Shown here in pieces: positions 1 through 8,833 of a stretch of DNA of 64,000 bases. The DNA is from JANQPX01 sp039197065 (GTDB lineage Bacteria > Pseudomonadota > Alphaproteobacteria > Geminicoccales > Geminicoccaceae). The DNA is taken from the NCBI GenBank assembly GCA_039197065.1, contig JBCCUL010000006.1:1-64000 (forward strand). The letters run 5' to 3'. The notes under the pieces are model-generated. The model ran no database searches, had not been told where the DNA came from, and saw only the letters and a program-made list of their open reading frames with translations. Made by a program: the position numbers and the translations under genes. How positions within the stretch are numbered: the stretch's first letter is position 1; each line of letters begins with the position of its first letter.

Positions 1-220
1 CAACAGTGTCTATTCTGCAAATCGCGCGACGAAATGCCCGAGCCCCACACATCGAATAAAACACGCTGATACATGTTCATTAGGACAACCAGCGGCCGCA
101 CGGATCTTTAACGGCTCGATGTTCCGACATGCGATGCCATGGAATGAACATCTCTGGCGAAGCTTGATCGCTTTGAGATCATCGGCACGGTCGCCTTTCA
201 ATATCTTGGGAAAAACACCG

Positions 221-760
221 ATGACGCACAGCCCGTTTTTCACCAGCTCACCAGCAATCGCGGCGGCAATCCTGCTGACCCTGACAGCTTGTTCGGCGTC
301 GCCTACGCCTTACCAGGTGGCGGACGGCGAGGGCGGCTATACCAATCGGAAACTCGAAAGCGGCGGCTATCAGGTCACCTTTACCGGCAATGGCGCAACG
401 CCAAGGCAATCCATCCAGGAAGCCGTCCTTTTCCGAGCCGCACAGGTGACTCTCCAGGCTGACAGCGACTATTTCGAGGTGGTGTCGAACAAAGTCGAGC
501 CGGTGTCCGAGCCTGTCGAGGACGGCGGCTTTGGCTTGTCGTCATTCTTCGGCGGGGGCGCCGATGGCGGCTTGGTCAGCACCGTGGACTTCGTGCTGCT
601 CGACGATGCACCGGCGGGCAACAATCCCAATATCTACAATGCCAGCGATCTCATCGACGAATTGAGAGACAGCGTTCTGTCCTCGAACAGCGCCGCGACG
701 AGCGTCCGCAACGGCGCCATCGTCAATGACCTGCGTGCGCCTCGAACCCGCGACTATTGA
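221..760 (+). CDS. CC0125/CC1285-type lipoprotein
   Basis: This 179-residue protein has a hydrophobic signal segment ending in the lipobox LTAC, so Cys24 should be lipidated and the protein anchored in the envelope. The body resembles small alphaproteobacterial lipoproteins of the CC0125/CC1285 group: YQVADGEGGYTNRKLESGGY near residues 30-50, followed by a GNGATPRQSIQEAVLFRAA stretch. A Gly-rich linker near 110-125 precedes the C-terminus. The frame stays open upstream to 119, but only the ATG at 221 puts the signal peptide at the N-terminus. It stands alone ahead of the YbiI-like gene. Its molecular role is unknown. Confidence 0.8.
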   Translation: MTHSPFFTSSPAIAAAILLTLTACSASPTPYQVADGEGGYTNRKLESGGYQVTFTGNGATPRQSIQEAVLFRAAQVTLQADSDYFEVVSNKVEPVSEPVEDGGFGLSSFFGGGADGGLVSTVDFVLLDDAPAGNNPNIYNASDLIDELRDSVLSSNSAATSVRNGAIVNDLRAPRTRDY

Positions 761-823
761 TTGCCCCCAGGCTGCCGAAGGTTCAAAGTCGTTTGAGTCT
801 TTGTGAACTGCCGGGAGGCGGCC

Positions 824-1090
824 ATGGCTGGTGGTTTTGCAAAAGATGGCGCGGTGCAGGACCAGATCGATGCGAACATCGAGGACGCGGTCAGTCACGC
901 GCGAGAACGACTTTCCCAAGGTGAGAGCCTGACGCACTGCGAAGACTGCGGCGAGGCGATCCCGGAGCGTCGCCGGGAGGCGGTCCCAGGCGTGCGCCTG
1001 TGCATTGCATGTCAGGAGGCGCTCGACAAAGAGACCGTGCATTTCAGCGGCTACAACCGCCGCGGCAGCAAGGACAGCCAGCTGCGCTGA
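824..1090 (+). CDS. ybiI: DksA/TraR-family C4 zinc-finger protein (YbiI-like)
   Basis: An 88-residue protein with four cysteines (C39, C42, C60, C63) in the CxxC-x17-CxxC arrangement of the DksA/TraR zinc finger. Length and sequence match E. coli YbiI closely, including the GYNRRGSKDSQLR ending. It lacks the long DksA coiled coil, so a DksA-like action on RNA polymerase is not implied. A GTG at 803 is also in frame, but the ATG at 824 has GGGAGG just upstream and gives the usual family N-terminus. It is convergent with the FAD dehydrogenase gene that ends at 1112. Confidence 0.88.
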   Translation: MAGGFAKDGAVQDQIDANIEDAVSHARERLSQGESLTHCEDCGEAIPERRREAVPGVRLCIACQEALDKETVHFSGYNRRGSKDSQLR

Positions 1091-1111
1091 TCCTCCTCGA
1101 CCGCTGGATCG

Positions 1112-4036
1112 TTAAGCCCCCGCCGATTTCCCAGCGACCAGCGCCCGCTCCAGCACCCTCGTGATGTGCAGCGCATCGCGTCCGGTACCATCTTCGATCT
1201 GGTGACGGCAGCTGGTGCCATTGGCGACGATCACCGTGTGCTCGGGATCGGTCTCACGCACAGCCGGTAGCAGGGATAGCTCGGCCATCGCGATCGACGT
1301 CTCGTAGTGGTCAGCATCATAGCCGAACGCACCGGCCATGCCGCAGCAGCTCGACTGGATAACCTCGTGATCGAGATCGGGCACTAAGTCCAGACAGGCC
1401 GACATTGCCTCCATCGCGGCGAAGGCCTTTTGATGGCAGTGACCATGGACCCGCGCTTGTCGCCAAGGAGGCGCGCTCAGCGCCAGGTCAAGCCGCCGTT
1501 CCGCCTGCTCTCGCGCCAAAAACTCCTCGAACAGCAGCGCTTGATCCGCTGACAGCCCCTTCCCCGGCAGCAGAGCGTCAAACTCGTCCCGCAGCGTCAG
1601 AAGACAGGAGGGCTCCAGCCCGATAATCGGCATATCAGCTTCGATCGCCGGCGCTACCGCCTCAAGAAAACGCTGCGCCTCCGCGCGCGCTTCCTCCACC
1701 ATCCCCGCCGCCAAATATGTCCGCCCACAACAGGGGGCGCGGCCCCCGGCGTTGACCGGATGGTGCACGCGATAGCCGGCGGCGTTCAACACCCGCTCCG
1801 CTGCGCGCGCGTTGTCCGGCTCGAACCAGGTGGTGAAGGTATCGGCAAACAGCATGACGTCCCGACCGTCGCCGACGGTTTGGCCGTTCGCCTTCGGCAG
1901 AAATGGTTGCGGATGCCAGCGCGGCAGGCTGCGTTTGGCGGAAAAACCGAGCAGGCGCTCGCTGAGCACCGCCAGCCCCGGCAAATGATCCCGAGCATGC
2001 AGCAGGGGCCGTAGGCGGCTCGCATAGGGCGCATAGCGCGGCAGGTTCGCGATGAGCCTCGTCTTCAAGTCAAGCCCGTGGCGGCCTCGCCACTGATGCG
2101 CGACCTCGATTTTCATGCGCGCCATGTCGACGCCGGTCGGGCATTCGCGCCGACAGGCCTTGCAGGAGACGCAGAGATCGAGGGCGTCCTTCATCTCGTC
2201 CGAGGTCAGCGCATCAGGACCAAGCTGGCCGGACAACGCCAGCCGCAGGCTGTTGGCGCGGCCGCGGGTGACATGCTGCTCGTCGGCGGTCACCCGGTAG
2301 GACGGGCACATCACGCCGGGCTCGGCCTTCCGGCAGGCGCCGTTGTTGTTACACATCTCCGCCGCACCGAGAAAACCGCCCCAGTCCGACCAGTCCAGGC
2401 CGCTTGCCACGGGCAAGGGCGCGTACTCAGGCTTGAATCGGAACAGACTTCGGTCGTCCATCTTGGGCGCGTCGACGATCTTGCCGGGATTGAGCGACCC
2501 ATCCGGGTCGAAGGTCGACTTCACCTCTTTGAACGCCTGAACGAGCTTCGTCCCGAACATCTTTTCGTGGAACTCCGAGCGCACCAGACCATCGCCATGC
2601 TCGCCGGAATGGGAGCCCTTGTAGCGCCTGACCAGCTCCATCGCCTCCTCGGCGATCGCGCGGAGGGCCTGGACCCCGGACTCTTGCTTCAGGTTCAAAA
2701 TCGGCCGGACATGCAATGTCCCGACCGAGGCGTGGGCGTACCAGGTGGCCGTCGTGCCGTGGCGGGTGAAACAGTCGGTGAGCGCCGCCGTGTAGTCCGC
2801 CAGATGCTCCAGCGGCACGGCGCAGTCCTCGATGAACGAAACAGGCTTGCCGTCGCTCTTCATCGACATGACGATGTTTAGCCCGGCTTTTCGGACATCC
2901 CAGATCTGCGCCTGCTCCGCCGGTTTGACCGCTTCGAGCACAGCGTCGGGAAAGCCGAGATCGGCCATCATTCCGTCCAGCCGCTTCAGATCGTCAAGGA
3001 GCGGGCCCTGCTCGTCTCCCGCAAACTCCACCAGCAGAACCGCATCCGGCTCGCCGCGGATGAAACGATCGATCAGCGGACGATAGGCGGGAATTTTCCG
3101 CCCGAGCTCGATGATGCTGCGATCCACCAACTCGACGGCCGAGGGGCCGAGCGTCACCAGATCCTTGGTCGCCGCCATCGCCTGATGAAAGCTCGGGAAA
3201 TGGCAAACGCCGAGCACCCGATGCGCCGGCAGTTTCGAGAGCTTTAGCTTGATCCGCCGAAACAGCGCCAGCGTCCCCTCCGAGCCCACCAGGAGGGAGG
3301 CCATATTATGTCCTGCAGAATCGATCCGATCGAGATTGTACCCCCCAACCCGCCGCTGCACCCCCGGGAAGCCATCGGCGATGGCCTGCTGGTTTTCTGC
3401 GGCGATTGTTCGGACCGCCTGAATGAGATCAGTATGTTGGCCGCTACCATTGGCGTCCTGGAGATTGCCGGGCACGTAACCGAAGCGGCCGCGCCGCCCG
3501 TCCGCCAGCAGGGCGTCGATTTCGAGGACATTGTCGACCATGATGCCGTAACGGATCGAGCGGGCGCCGCAGGCATTGTTGCCGGTCATGCCGCCAAGCG
3601 TGGCCCTGGAGCCGGTCGAAACATCGACTGGATAGAACAAACCATGCGGTTTGAGGCTTCGGTTGAGCTGGTCGAGCACGACGCCCGGCTCCACCCAGAC
3701 CGTCTGTTCATCGAGATCGACCTCGCCGATACCGTTCAGATGGCGGGAGCAATCCAGCACCAGGCTCCGGCCGACCGTCTGTCCCGCCTGCGACGTGCCG
3801 CCGCCGCGCGCCAGCACCGAAACTCCAGCCTCCTTAGCGACCCCGAGCGCCGCTTCGAGATCGTCCTCGGACTTCGGGCAAACGACGCCGACCGGCTCGA
3901 TCTGATAGAGTGAAGCATCGGTGCTATATCGCCCTCGGTCAAACGGCTGGAACAGCACATCGCCGGCAAGCTCCCGCTCCAGCTTCGCCGCCAGCCCCGG
4001 ATCACCCGGCTCCACACCCTTACGCGTCAACAGCAC
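1112..4036 (-). CDS. FAD-linked 2-hydroxyacid dehydrogenase with Fe-S and CCG domains (YdiJ/D-lactate dehydrogenase-like)
   Basis: This 974-residue fused flavoprotein has an N-terminal PCMH FAD-binding domain (about residues 45-270; ARGGGTSQAGQ and GGMTGNNACGARSIRYG), an FAD-oxidase C-terminal domain (about 275-540), a ferredoxin-like region with CVSCKACRRECP near 630, and two cysteine-rich CCG domains (CCGRTYLAAG and SSCCGMAGAFGYD). The architecture is that of YdiJ and related D-2-hydroxyglutarate/D-lactate/glycolate dehydrogenases, which pass electrons to the quinone pool or another acceptor. The substrate cannot be fixed from sequence. The gene is divergent from the serine-glyoxylate-type aminotransferase, so glycolate or hydroxypyruvate-linked metabolism is a reasonable inference. 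Confidence 0.88.
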   Translation of the reverse strand: MLLTRKGVEPGDPGLAAKLERELAGDVLFQPFDRGRYSTDASLYQIEPVGVVCPKSEDDLEAALGVAKEAGVSVLARGGGTSQAGQTVGRSLVLDCSRHLNGIGEVDLDEQTVWVEPGVVLDQLNRSLKPHGLFYPVDVSTGSRATLGGMTGNNACGARSIRYGIMVDNVLEIDALLADGRRGRFGYVPGNLQDANGSGQHTDLIQAVRTIAAENQQAIADGFPGVQRRVGGYNLDRIDSAGHNMASLLVGSEGTLALFRRIKLKLSKLPAHRVLGVCHFPSFHQAMAATKDLVTLGPSAVELVDRSIIELGRKIPAYRPLIDRFIRGEPDAVLLVEFAGDEQGPLLDDLKRLDGMMADLGFPDAVLEAVKPAEQAQIWDVRKAGLNIVMSMKSDGKPVSFIEDCAVPLEHLADYTAALTDCFTRHGTTATWYAHASVGTLHVRPILNLKQESGVQALRAIAEEAMELVRRYKGSHSGEHGDGLVRSEFHEKMFGTKLVQAFKEVKSTFDPDGSLNPGKIVDAPKMDDRSLFRFKPEYAPLPVASGLDWSDWGGFLGAAEMCNNNGACRKAEPGVMCPSYRVTADEQHVTRGRANSLRLALSGQLGPDALTSDEMKDALDLCVSCKACRRECPTGVDMARMKIEVAHQWRGRHGLDLKTRLIANLPRYAPYASRLRPLLHARDHLPGLAVLSERLLGFSAKRSLPRWHPQPFLPKANGQTVGDGRDVMLFADTFTTWFEPDNARAAERVLNAAGYRVHHPVNAGGRAPCCGRTYLAAGMVEEARAEAQRFLEAVAPAIEADMPIIGLEPSCLLTLRDEFDALLPGKGLSADQALLFEEFLAREQAERRLDLALSAPPWRQARVHGHCHQKAFAAMEAMSACLDLVPDLDHEVIQSSCCGMAGAFGYDADHYETSIAMAELSLLPAVRETDPEHTVIVANGTSCRHQIEDGTGRDALHITRVLERALVAGKSAGA

Positions 4037-4063
4037 CCATCCTCCATCATCCAGCCCTCAAAG

Positions 4064-4126
4064 CTTGGCCGCATACCCTTACGCTTGGCAAGAGCGGTCC
4101 GAGTCCACGAGGTGGCCGCGCCACAT
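4064..4126 (+). repeat. GTGG-N5-CCAC dispersed element, copy 1
   Basis: This sits in the divergent region between the FAD dehydrogenase and the aminotransferase. It begins with CTTGGCCGCATACC, shared exactly with the copy at 49404, and ends in the palindrome GTGGCCGCGCCAC (4112-4124). The distance from CTTGG to GTGG is 48 bp here and 49 bp in the 49-kb copy. Confidence 0.7.
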
Positions 4127-4189
4127 TGGCTTTTGGAGGATTTGGACGCATAGATGGAGCGTAACCTCGCCTCCCAGGAGCCGATATCG

Positions 4190-5371
4190 ATGCCAGAGAC
4201 CTTCAAGAGCGGCCGTCACTTTCTGCAGATTCCCGGGCCGACCAATGTGCCGGACCGCATTCTGCGCGCGATGGATCATCCAACCATCGATCACCGTGGC
4301 CCGGCCTTCGCAGCGCTGGCCGCCGAAGTCCTCGAAGGACTGAAGCCGGTCTTTGGAACCAGGGGGCCCGTGGTGGTCTATCCGGCGTCCGGGACCGGCG
4401 CCTGGGAAGCCGCCCTGGTCAATACGCTCTCCCCCGGCGATCGGGTGCTGATGGCCGAGACCGGACAGTTCTCGACGCTCTGGGTCGAACTCGCCAAGCG
4501 CCTCGGTTTCGAGGTGCAGCTTCTTCAGGGCAATTGGCGGCGCGGCGCCGATCCCGAGGCGATCGAAGCGGCGCTTTCCGAGGATACTGGCGGAAAGATC
4601 AAGGCGGTCGCCGTCGTGCACAACGAGACCTCCACCGGCGTAACCTCACGCATTCCCGCCGTGCGCAAGGCGATCAATGGAGCCGGACATCAGGCACTCT
4701 TGATGGTCGACACCATCTCGTCCCTTGCATCGATCGACTACCGGCATGACGAATGGGGCGTCGACGTTACGGTTGCCGGCTCGCAAAAGGGCCTGATGCT
4801 GCCGCCCGGCCTTTCCTTCAACGCCATCAGCGAGAAGGCGCTGGCGGCGACCAAAATCTCGACCATGCCCAAGTCCTATTGGGATTGGTCGGCGATGCTG
4901 GATGCCAATGCGCAGAGCGTCTTTCCCTTCACGCCCGCGACCAACCTGCTTTACGGCCTGAAAGAAGCGCTCGCCATGCTCATGGAGGAGGGCTTGGAGA
5001 CCGTGTTCGCCAGGCATGCCCGTCATGCCAAAGCCACACGCGCCGCGGTCGACTCCTGGGGTCTCGAGGTTCTGGCGGAGGATGCACGCGAATATTCAGG
5101 CTCGCTCACCGCGGTGCTCCTGCCCGATGGCCATGACGCCGACGCCCTTCGCGCCCTCATTCTGGAGCGTTTCGACCTGTCGCTTGGCAACGGCCTCGGC
5201 AAGCTCAAGGGCAAGGTCTTCAGGATCGGCCATCTCGGCTGGTTCAACGATCTCATGCTCGCCGGCACCTTGTCGGGCGTCGAAATGGGGCTCGATCTGT
5301 CAGGCCTGCCGCCGAAAGCGAGCGGCATGCTCGCCGCCCAGGATGTCCTAAAAGAGCCCCTGATCGGCTGA
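4190..5371 (+). CDS. Class V aminotransferase, serine-glyoxylate aminotransferase type
   Basis: A PLP-dependent fold-type I enzyme of 393 residues. The N-terminus FLQIPGPTNVPDRIL and the PASGTGAWEAAL motif are typical of serine-glyoxylate/alanine-glyoxylate aminotransferases. The motif VAGSQKGLMLPPGLSFNA carries the expected PLP-binding lysine (SQK). It probably moves the amino group of serine to glyoxylate, giving hydroxypyruvate and glycine. An ATG at 4154 is in frame, but the ATG at 4190 has AGGAG nine bases upstream. The next gene, yqeC-like, follows after 4 bases and is probably cotranscribed. Confidence 0.88.
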   Translation: MPETFKSGRHFLQIPGPTNVPDRILRAMDHPTIDHRGPAFAALAAEVLEGLKPVFGTRGPVVVYPASGTGAWEAALVNTLSPGDRVLMAETGQFSTLWVELAKRLGFEVQLLQGNWRRGADPEAIEAALSEDTGGKIKAVAVVHNETSTGVTSRIPAVRKAINGAGHQALLMVDTISSLASIDYRHDEWGVDVTVAGSQKGLMLPPGLSFNAISEKALAATKISTMPKSYWDWSAMLDANAQSVFPFTPATNLLYGLKEALAMLMEEGLETVFARHARHAKATRAAVDSWGLEVLAEDAREYSGSLTAVLLPDGHDADALRALILERFDLSLGNGLGKLKGKVFRIGHLGWFNDLMLAGTLSGVEMGLDLSGLPPKASGMLAAQDVLKEPLIG

Positions 5372-5375
5372 GCAG

Positions 5376-6155
5376 ATGGAGGCCAACGCTGCTGCTGATT
5401 TCATCAACGCCCTGGAGGCTTCCGGCGGCATCGTCGCGGCCGTCGGCGCCGGCGGCAAGAAGTCGACGCTTTATCGTCTGCTCGAAGCCCATCGGATCAT
5501 CGGCACGGAACGCGTTCTCCTGACTTCCACGGTGCAGATCGCCGCCCAGCCGAAAGCGCTCGAGATCGAAACCCATGTCGTCGAAGGCGGCGATACGATT
5601 GCCGCGGTCGATGCAACCGATGGCCGTGACGGCGCCTTCTTCTTCGCCGGGCCGTCAGAAAAGCCTGGGCGCTATAGCGGTCTGCCTGAACATCTCATCG
5701 ACAGTGTCTACAGGCGTGCAGCGTTCGACGTGGCTCTGGTGAAGGCCGATGGCGCACGCATGCGCATGATCAAAGCGCCGAGCGAGAACGAGCCGGCCCT
5801 GCCGGACGGTGTTTCGACCATCCTGCCGATCGTCTCCGCACGCGCCTTCGGTCGACCGCTCAACGAGCGAATCGCCCACCGTCCCGAACGCCTTGCTCAG
5901 GTGATCGACGCCGATATCGGAACCGCACTCACGCCGGATCACGTGGCCAAGCTGCTCGCCAGTCCGGAAGGATCGCTTCGCCGCACGGCAGAGGCCCGGG
6001 TCGTTCCCATCATCAACATGGTGGACAGGCCGGAACGGCAGGCATGGGCCGAAGAAGCCGCAGAGCAGGCGCTTTCCATGACCAGGCGCTTCGATCGCGT
6101 CATCCTGGCCTCGATGATCAGCCCCTCTCCTCTGGTCAAAATCGTCGCAGGCTGA
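5376..6155 (+). CDS. yqeC: YqeC-like selenium/molybdenum hydroxylase accessory protein
   Basis: A 259-residue protein with a P-loop-like start (VGAGGKKSTLYRLLEA, residues 23-38) and the ALVKADGARMRMIKAP and INMVDRPE motifs of the YqeC family. Members are found with selenium-dependent molybdenum hydroxylases and are thought to take part in cofactor maturation, but no hydroxylase gene is in this window. It follows the aminotransferase stop by 4 bases, so the two probably share a transcript. A general P-loop NTPase role is the safe minimum. Confidence 0.78.
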   Translation: MEANAAADFINALEASGGIVAAVGAGGKKSTLYRLLEAHRIIGTERVLLTSTVQIAAQPKALEIETHVVEGGDTIAAVDATDGRDGAFFFAGPSEKPGRYSGLPEHLIDSVYRRAAFDVALVKADGARMRMIKAPSENEPALPDGVSTILPIVSARAFGRPLNERIAHRPERLAQVIDADIGTALTPDHVAKLLASPEGSLRRTAEARVVPIINMVDRPERQAWAEEAAEQALSMTRRFDRVILASMISPSPLVKIVAG

Positions 6156-6266
6156 TCGTCCCCAAGACAACATCCGGCGAGGAAAAACTCACGGGAACAA
6201 ATAAACGCTTGCGCCATTTTTCTACTTATAATTGAATAATTTCACACCCCAAATCCCGGAAGAGAC

Positions 6267-6845
6267 ATGCCCCTTCGACCACCCTTCGATACCGGATCTC
6301 CCTGCCAAAACGGCAAGCGCGCCTTGCAGCAAATGCTGCCTGCCGGCTGGCGATTTGCGCATCAGACCGCAATGGATCTGATCACGCAGATCGAACATCT
6401 CGCCTGGCAGGACCGGGCCGACAAACTCGATGGCTACTTCACGCAACAGGCCGACGGCATGCTCGGTCCGAAGCGTATGGGCGCCATGGTCGGCGGACAA
6501 TTGTCTGTTGTCGGCGAAAACGGCCAGATGCCGCCGGCGGATGATCAGGCCGCAAGCTTCGCGACCTGGTGCCGGGCGGTCACGACAGCCATCATGATCG
6601 ATCTGGATCAGCAGGCCGAGGTCAAGGAGCCGACCCAGGCGCTCACTTACCTGGTCGCACGCGACTGGCATTTCGCCAAATCCGCCGCCGCCTGGGTCGC
6701 CGAGAACGGCATGGCGCCGGTGGCGGAAGCCTTGAAGAGCCTCCCCGGCTACGCGATCGTCCTTCTCGCCACCAGCCCGAACGATACCGTCGAACGCTTC
6801 ATCGCCCGCGACGCCTTCTGGCAGGCCGTCGAAACCAAAACCTAG
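6267..6845 (+). CDS. Hypothetical protein
   Basis: A 192-residue, mostly soluble and probably helical protein that I do not recognise with confidence. It contains two blocks that read as compact helical repeats (LPAGWRFAHQTAMDLITQI near 24-42 and VARDWHFAKSAAAWVAENG near 132-150). It could belong to one of the small DUF families of alphaproteobacteria. The ATG follows a GGAAGAG ribosome site, and the upstream 110 bp are AT-rich and could hold its promoter. The TAG stop is the first base group of a dispersed GTGG-N5-CCAC element. Confidence 0.7.
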   Translation: MPLRPPFDTGSPCQNGKRALQQMLPAGWRFAHQTAMDLITQIEHLAWQDRADKLDGYFTQQADGMLGPKRMGAMVGGQLSVVGENGQMPPADDQAASFATWCRAVTTAIMIDLDQQAEVKEPTQALTYLVARDWHFAKSAAAWVAENGMAPVAEALKSLPGYAIVLLATSPNDTVERFIARDAFWQAVETKT

Positions 6846-6913
6846 TGGCTTGGCCACATCATTGACTTTGCGCCGCCTTCGAAGAATGAGCCCGGAATAC
6901 CGACGGTATGCGG
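6845..6913 (-). repeat. GTGG-N5-CCAC dispersed element, copy 2
   Basis: It starts on the last base of the upstream gene's TAG stop. The palindrome GTGGCTTGGCCAC (6845-6857) is followed by ATCATTGACTTTG, then CGCCTTCGAAGAA and CGACGGTATGCGG (6901-6913). The 34.5-kb copy shares the last two blocks almost exactly. ATACCG-A-CGGTAT near 6898-6910 adds a second small palindrome. Confidence 0.75.
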
Positions 6914-7041
6914 TCCTTTGTCGGGTAGGATCGGGTGGCGCGTTTCGAGGTGCGGTGGCATGATCCGGCGCTTCGACCAAAGACTGATGAAACGAACCAT
7001 GACTGCAGCGACTGCGGACGTGAGATGAGCGGGGAGCCGTC

Positions 7042-8211
7042 ATGCTGAGCCTCGCTGAGGTCGGTGCGATGCGGGAGCGCCGCGTTGCGGGCCTGATGAC
7101 CGGAACCTCGATGGACGGCCTGGATGTCGCCATCTGCCGGATCGAGCCCCGCGGGGGCTGCGAGCCCGGCGAACGTCTGGTCTTCGAGCTTCTCGCCTTC
7201 GAGACCGTGCCGATGCCCGACGACATCAGACGCGACCTCTCCCCCGAGCGCCTGACCGACATCGCCGCCATCGCCCGCATTAACCAGCGCCTGGGCCAGT
7301 ACTTCGCCGATGCCTTAAGCGAGGTTGCCGGGCCTTCCCGGCTCAACTTGATTGGGAGCCATGGGCAGACGGTCTATCATGAGCATGGCGTGACTAGCCT
7401 GCAGCTCGGCGAACCCGGACCGCTGGCGGCGCGTTTCGGCTGCCCGGTGATCAGCGATTTCCGCATGAACGACATCGCGCTCGGCGGCTCGGGCGCACCG
7501 CTGGTGCCCTATGTCGATCAGCGCCTGCTGGGCAGACAGGGCGAAGCGCTGCTCGCCATCAACATCGGCGGGATCTCGAATGTCACGGCGCTACCCGGCG
7601 ATCCGACGGCCTCAGATCGCGTGATCGGCATGGACTGCGGCCCCGGCAATATGCTGATGGACGCCCTTGCTGCCCGCTGGTCGAATGGCCGCGACAAAGC
7701 CGATATGGACGGACGCCTGGCTCTCTGCGGCCAGGTCGACGAAGACCTCCTCGCCTGGCTCAAGGCCCACCCCTATTTTTCGAAAAACCCTAGACCGTCG
7801 GCCGGGCGCGAACAGTTCGGGGAGGCTTTTCTCGACGAGATCATCGCCAAGGCTGGCACGGATTTGGAAAACGAGGCCGACATCTCGGCTCTGATGGCGA
7901 CGCTGGCCGCCTTTTCGGTCTGGGGCATCGTGGACGCCTATCGGCGTTTCATCGCACCCGTCTCGCCGGTGGCGCGCGTGATCGTCAGCGGTGGCGGCAG
8001 CCGCAATCCGGCGCTGATGGCCGGGCTCGACGAAGGGTTCGGCAATATCGAAGTCGGCGCCAGCGACGCGCTCGGCCTGCCGGTCGATGCCAAGGAAGCG
8101 ATTGCCTTCGCCATCCTGGCGTCCGATCGGGTCGATCGTCGTCCGACCAGCCTGCCGTCAGTGACCGGCGCTTGCCGTGAGGCGTTGCTCGGAAAGATCA
8201 CCGAATGCTGA
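7042..8211 (+). CDS. anmK: Anhydro-N-acetylmuramic acid kinase
   Basis: A 389-residue sugar kinase of the AnmK family, which phosphorylates and opens 1,6-anhydro-MurNAc to MurNAc-6-phosphate in cell-wall recycling. It has the N-terminal phosphate loop GLMTGTSMDGLDVA (about 15-28), IGSHGQTVYHE, INIGGISN (about 174-181), GMDCGPGNMLMD (about 196) and the VSGGGSRNP segment near the end. Length is normal. Its last 54 bases overlap, on the opposite strand, the 3' end of the LdtR-type gene. That pairing is suggestive, because LdtR regulators act on cell-wall transpeptidase genes. Confidence 0.95.
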   Translation: MLSLAEVGAMRERRVAGLMTGTSMDGLDVAICRIEPRGGCEPGERLVFELLAFETVPMPDDIRRDLSPERLTDIAAIARINQRLGQYFADALSEVAGPSRLNLIGSHGQTVYHEHGVTSLQLGEPGPLAARFGCPVISDFRMNDIALGGSGAPLVPYVDQRLLGRQGEALLAINIGGISNVTALPGDPTASDRVIGMDCGPGNMLMDALAARWSNGRDKADMDGRLALCGQVDEDLLAWLKAHPYFSKNPRPSAGREQFGEAFLDEIIAKAGTDLENEADISALMATLAAFSVWGIVDAYRRFIAPVSPVARVIVSGGGSRNPALMAGLDEGFGNIEVGASDALGLPVDAKEAIAFAILASDRVDRRPTSLPSVTGACREALLGKITEC

Positions 8212-8676
8212 GCTCGGGCGAGCGCCCCTAGGCGCGGTAAGCTCGGTCGTCCAGAACAGCTCGAGATCGCGCAGCTGCGCGTTCAGCTCACCGAGCGGTC
8301 GAAGCTTCGGGTTTTCCCCCAGGGCCACGCTCTGCTCGCTGAGCATGACATTGATGTGGCGGCAGAGATCGCGGCCTTTCTGCGAAAGCCTGATCCGCAC
8401 GACGCGACGATCACGCTCGGAACGCTCCTGCTCGACATAACCCGCCTCGACCAGGCGCTTTAGGTTGTAGGTGACGTTCGATCCCAGATAGTAGCCGCGG
8501 CTGACCAGATCGCCGACACTCACCTCCTCCTCACCGATATTCGCGAGAAGCAGCCCCTGAACATTGTTGATGTCGCTGATCCCGATGCGCTCCAGCTCGG
8601 CTCTCAGCACATCGAGGAAACGCCGATGCAGACGCTCGATCAGGTTAATGGTTTCACCATAGTCGTTGATTGCCAT
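8158..8676 (-). CDS. ldtR: MarR-family regulator, LdtR type
   Basis: A winged-helix regulator of 172 residues. The segments ISDINNVQGLLL, GYYLGSNVTYNLKRLVEAGY and RSERDRRVVRIRLSQKGRDL match the LdtR proteins of Rhizobiales and Liberibacter, which control L,D-transpeptidase and stress genes. The ATG at 8676 has GGAAG six bases upstream. An in-frame ATG at 8688 lacks a ribosome site. The C-terminal 25 residues (after FWTTEL) are extra relative to LdtR as I know it, and this is the part encoded in the overlap with anmK. The region 8690-8830 upstream is its own promoter space. Confidence 0.85.
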   Translation of the reverse strand: MAINDYGETINLIERLHRRFLDVLRAELERIGISDINNVQGLLLANIGEEEVSVGDLVSRGYYLGSNVTYNLKRLVEAGYVEQERSERDRRVVRIRLSQKGRDLCRHINVMLSEQSVALGENPKLRPLGELNAQLRDLELFWTTELTAPRGARPSSAFGDLSEQRLTASAGH

Positions 8677-8833
8677 GAATTCTTCCATAGGATCACGAGT
8701 GGACGCTGTAAAAAAGCGACCGCATCATATCCACCTTGGACCGTATTGGTAAACGCCTGATTAACGCTTTGGTCGATTCAACGGACTGAGATCTTAGCCT
8801 TTAGCGACAGAAAGGCCGATTCTGCGCTGTGGA

